Below, one piece after another: positions 63,572-64,000 of a stretch of DNA of 64,000 nt. Numbering within the stretch: position 1 is the first letter of the stretch; each line of letters opens with the position of its first letter. Below the pieces are notes generated by a model. The model searched no databases. It saw only the letters and a program-made list of their open reading frames with translations, and had not been told where the DNA came from. Both the position numbers and the translations under genes were made by a program. Source of the DNA: Desulfobacterales bacterium (GTDB lineage Bacteria > Desulfobacterota > Desulfobulbia > Desulfobulbales > JAGXFP01); assembly GCA_024637225.1 (NCBI GenBank), contig JAGXFP010000029.1, positions 18,660 through 82,659 of the forward strand, given 5' to 3'.

Positions 63572-63630
63572 GAATAAAGCTCAGTTGAGCTGTTTGTCTG
63601 CTCGTACGAAACTTATGCCTGTGGGTATAA
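63572..63630 (+). repeat. Two-hairpin element, copy 8
   Basis: aataaagctcagttgagctgtttgtctgctcgtacgaaacttatgcctgtgggtataa. Confidence 0.85.
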
Positions 63631-64000
63631 AAGCTAAATTCCCATAAAAAAGCCCGTTTCGGATTCAGAAATATAACTCATTCAAACCATTTTATCACAT
63701 GCAGATACAAACATTTACCATGAGAAACTCGTTAAATCCTGTTTTTTCCCAAAAAAAGAATGGCTCCCTTAGGCCCGCCAGGGCCGATGGTGCGCCAAAA
63801 ACTTTTTCTAAAATAAGCCCGCCGCTGATTTTAGGTGGATTTATAACCATATAATAGTAGGGTTTCTTGAAAATTAGCTTTAATAATTTGCTCTCTATCT
63901 ACATTGTAACTTGCTGATATCTCGTAATTATATTAATATATCTGTGTTTTTTTGCCGCCCCGTCACGCATACACAGGAGAGAACAGCATGATTCAACCAG

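Overview
This 64 kb window looks like a chromosomal segment of a Desulfuromonadales/Geobacter-like bacterium (lineage inferred from gene content). I found no rRNA, tRNA or CRISPR array by eye. Main blocks: (i) housekeeping genes (ald, trpB2, birA, surE, ligA, dsrC, nrdD/nrdG, icd, manB-like, glgX); (ii) a 16-32 kb extracellular-electron-transfer region with five multiheme c-type cytochromes, two related outer-membrane beta-barrels and a 970-residue orphan lipoprotein; (iii) a 41.7-51.2 kb heavy-metal/copper island (DsrE, YHS, CopA with YHS plus duplicated metal-binding domains, Met-rich protein, DUF2933/ICMT/DUF5676/SHOCT, flavin reductase, YceI); (iv) a radical-SAM/SPASM gene preceded by a 34-codon ORF and a strong hairpin, with a near-perfect sigma-54 promoter driving an apparent ~75-nt sRNA just upstream. 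Intergenic DNA carries several dispersed structured repeat families. The most interesting candidates are the sigma-54 sRNA, the small peptide plus radical-SAM pair, a two-hairpin element present 8 times with compensatory stem replacement, and palindromic MITE-like elements whose termini form the stop codon of the neighbouring gene. All family calls are from reading the sequence; no searches were run.
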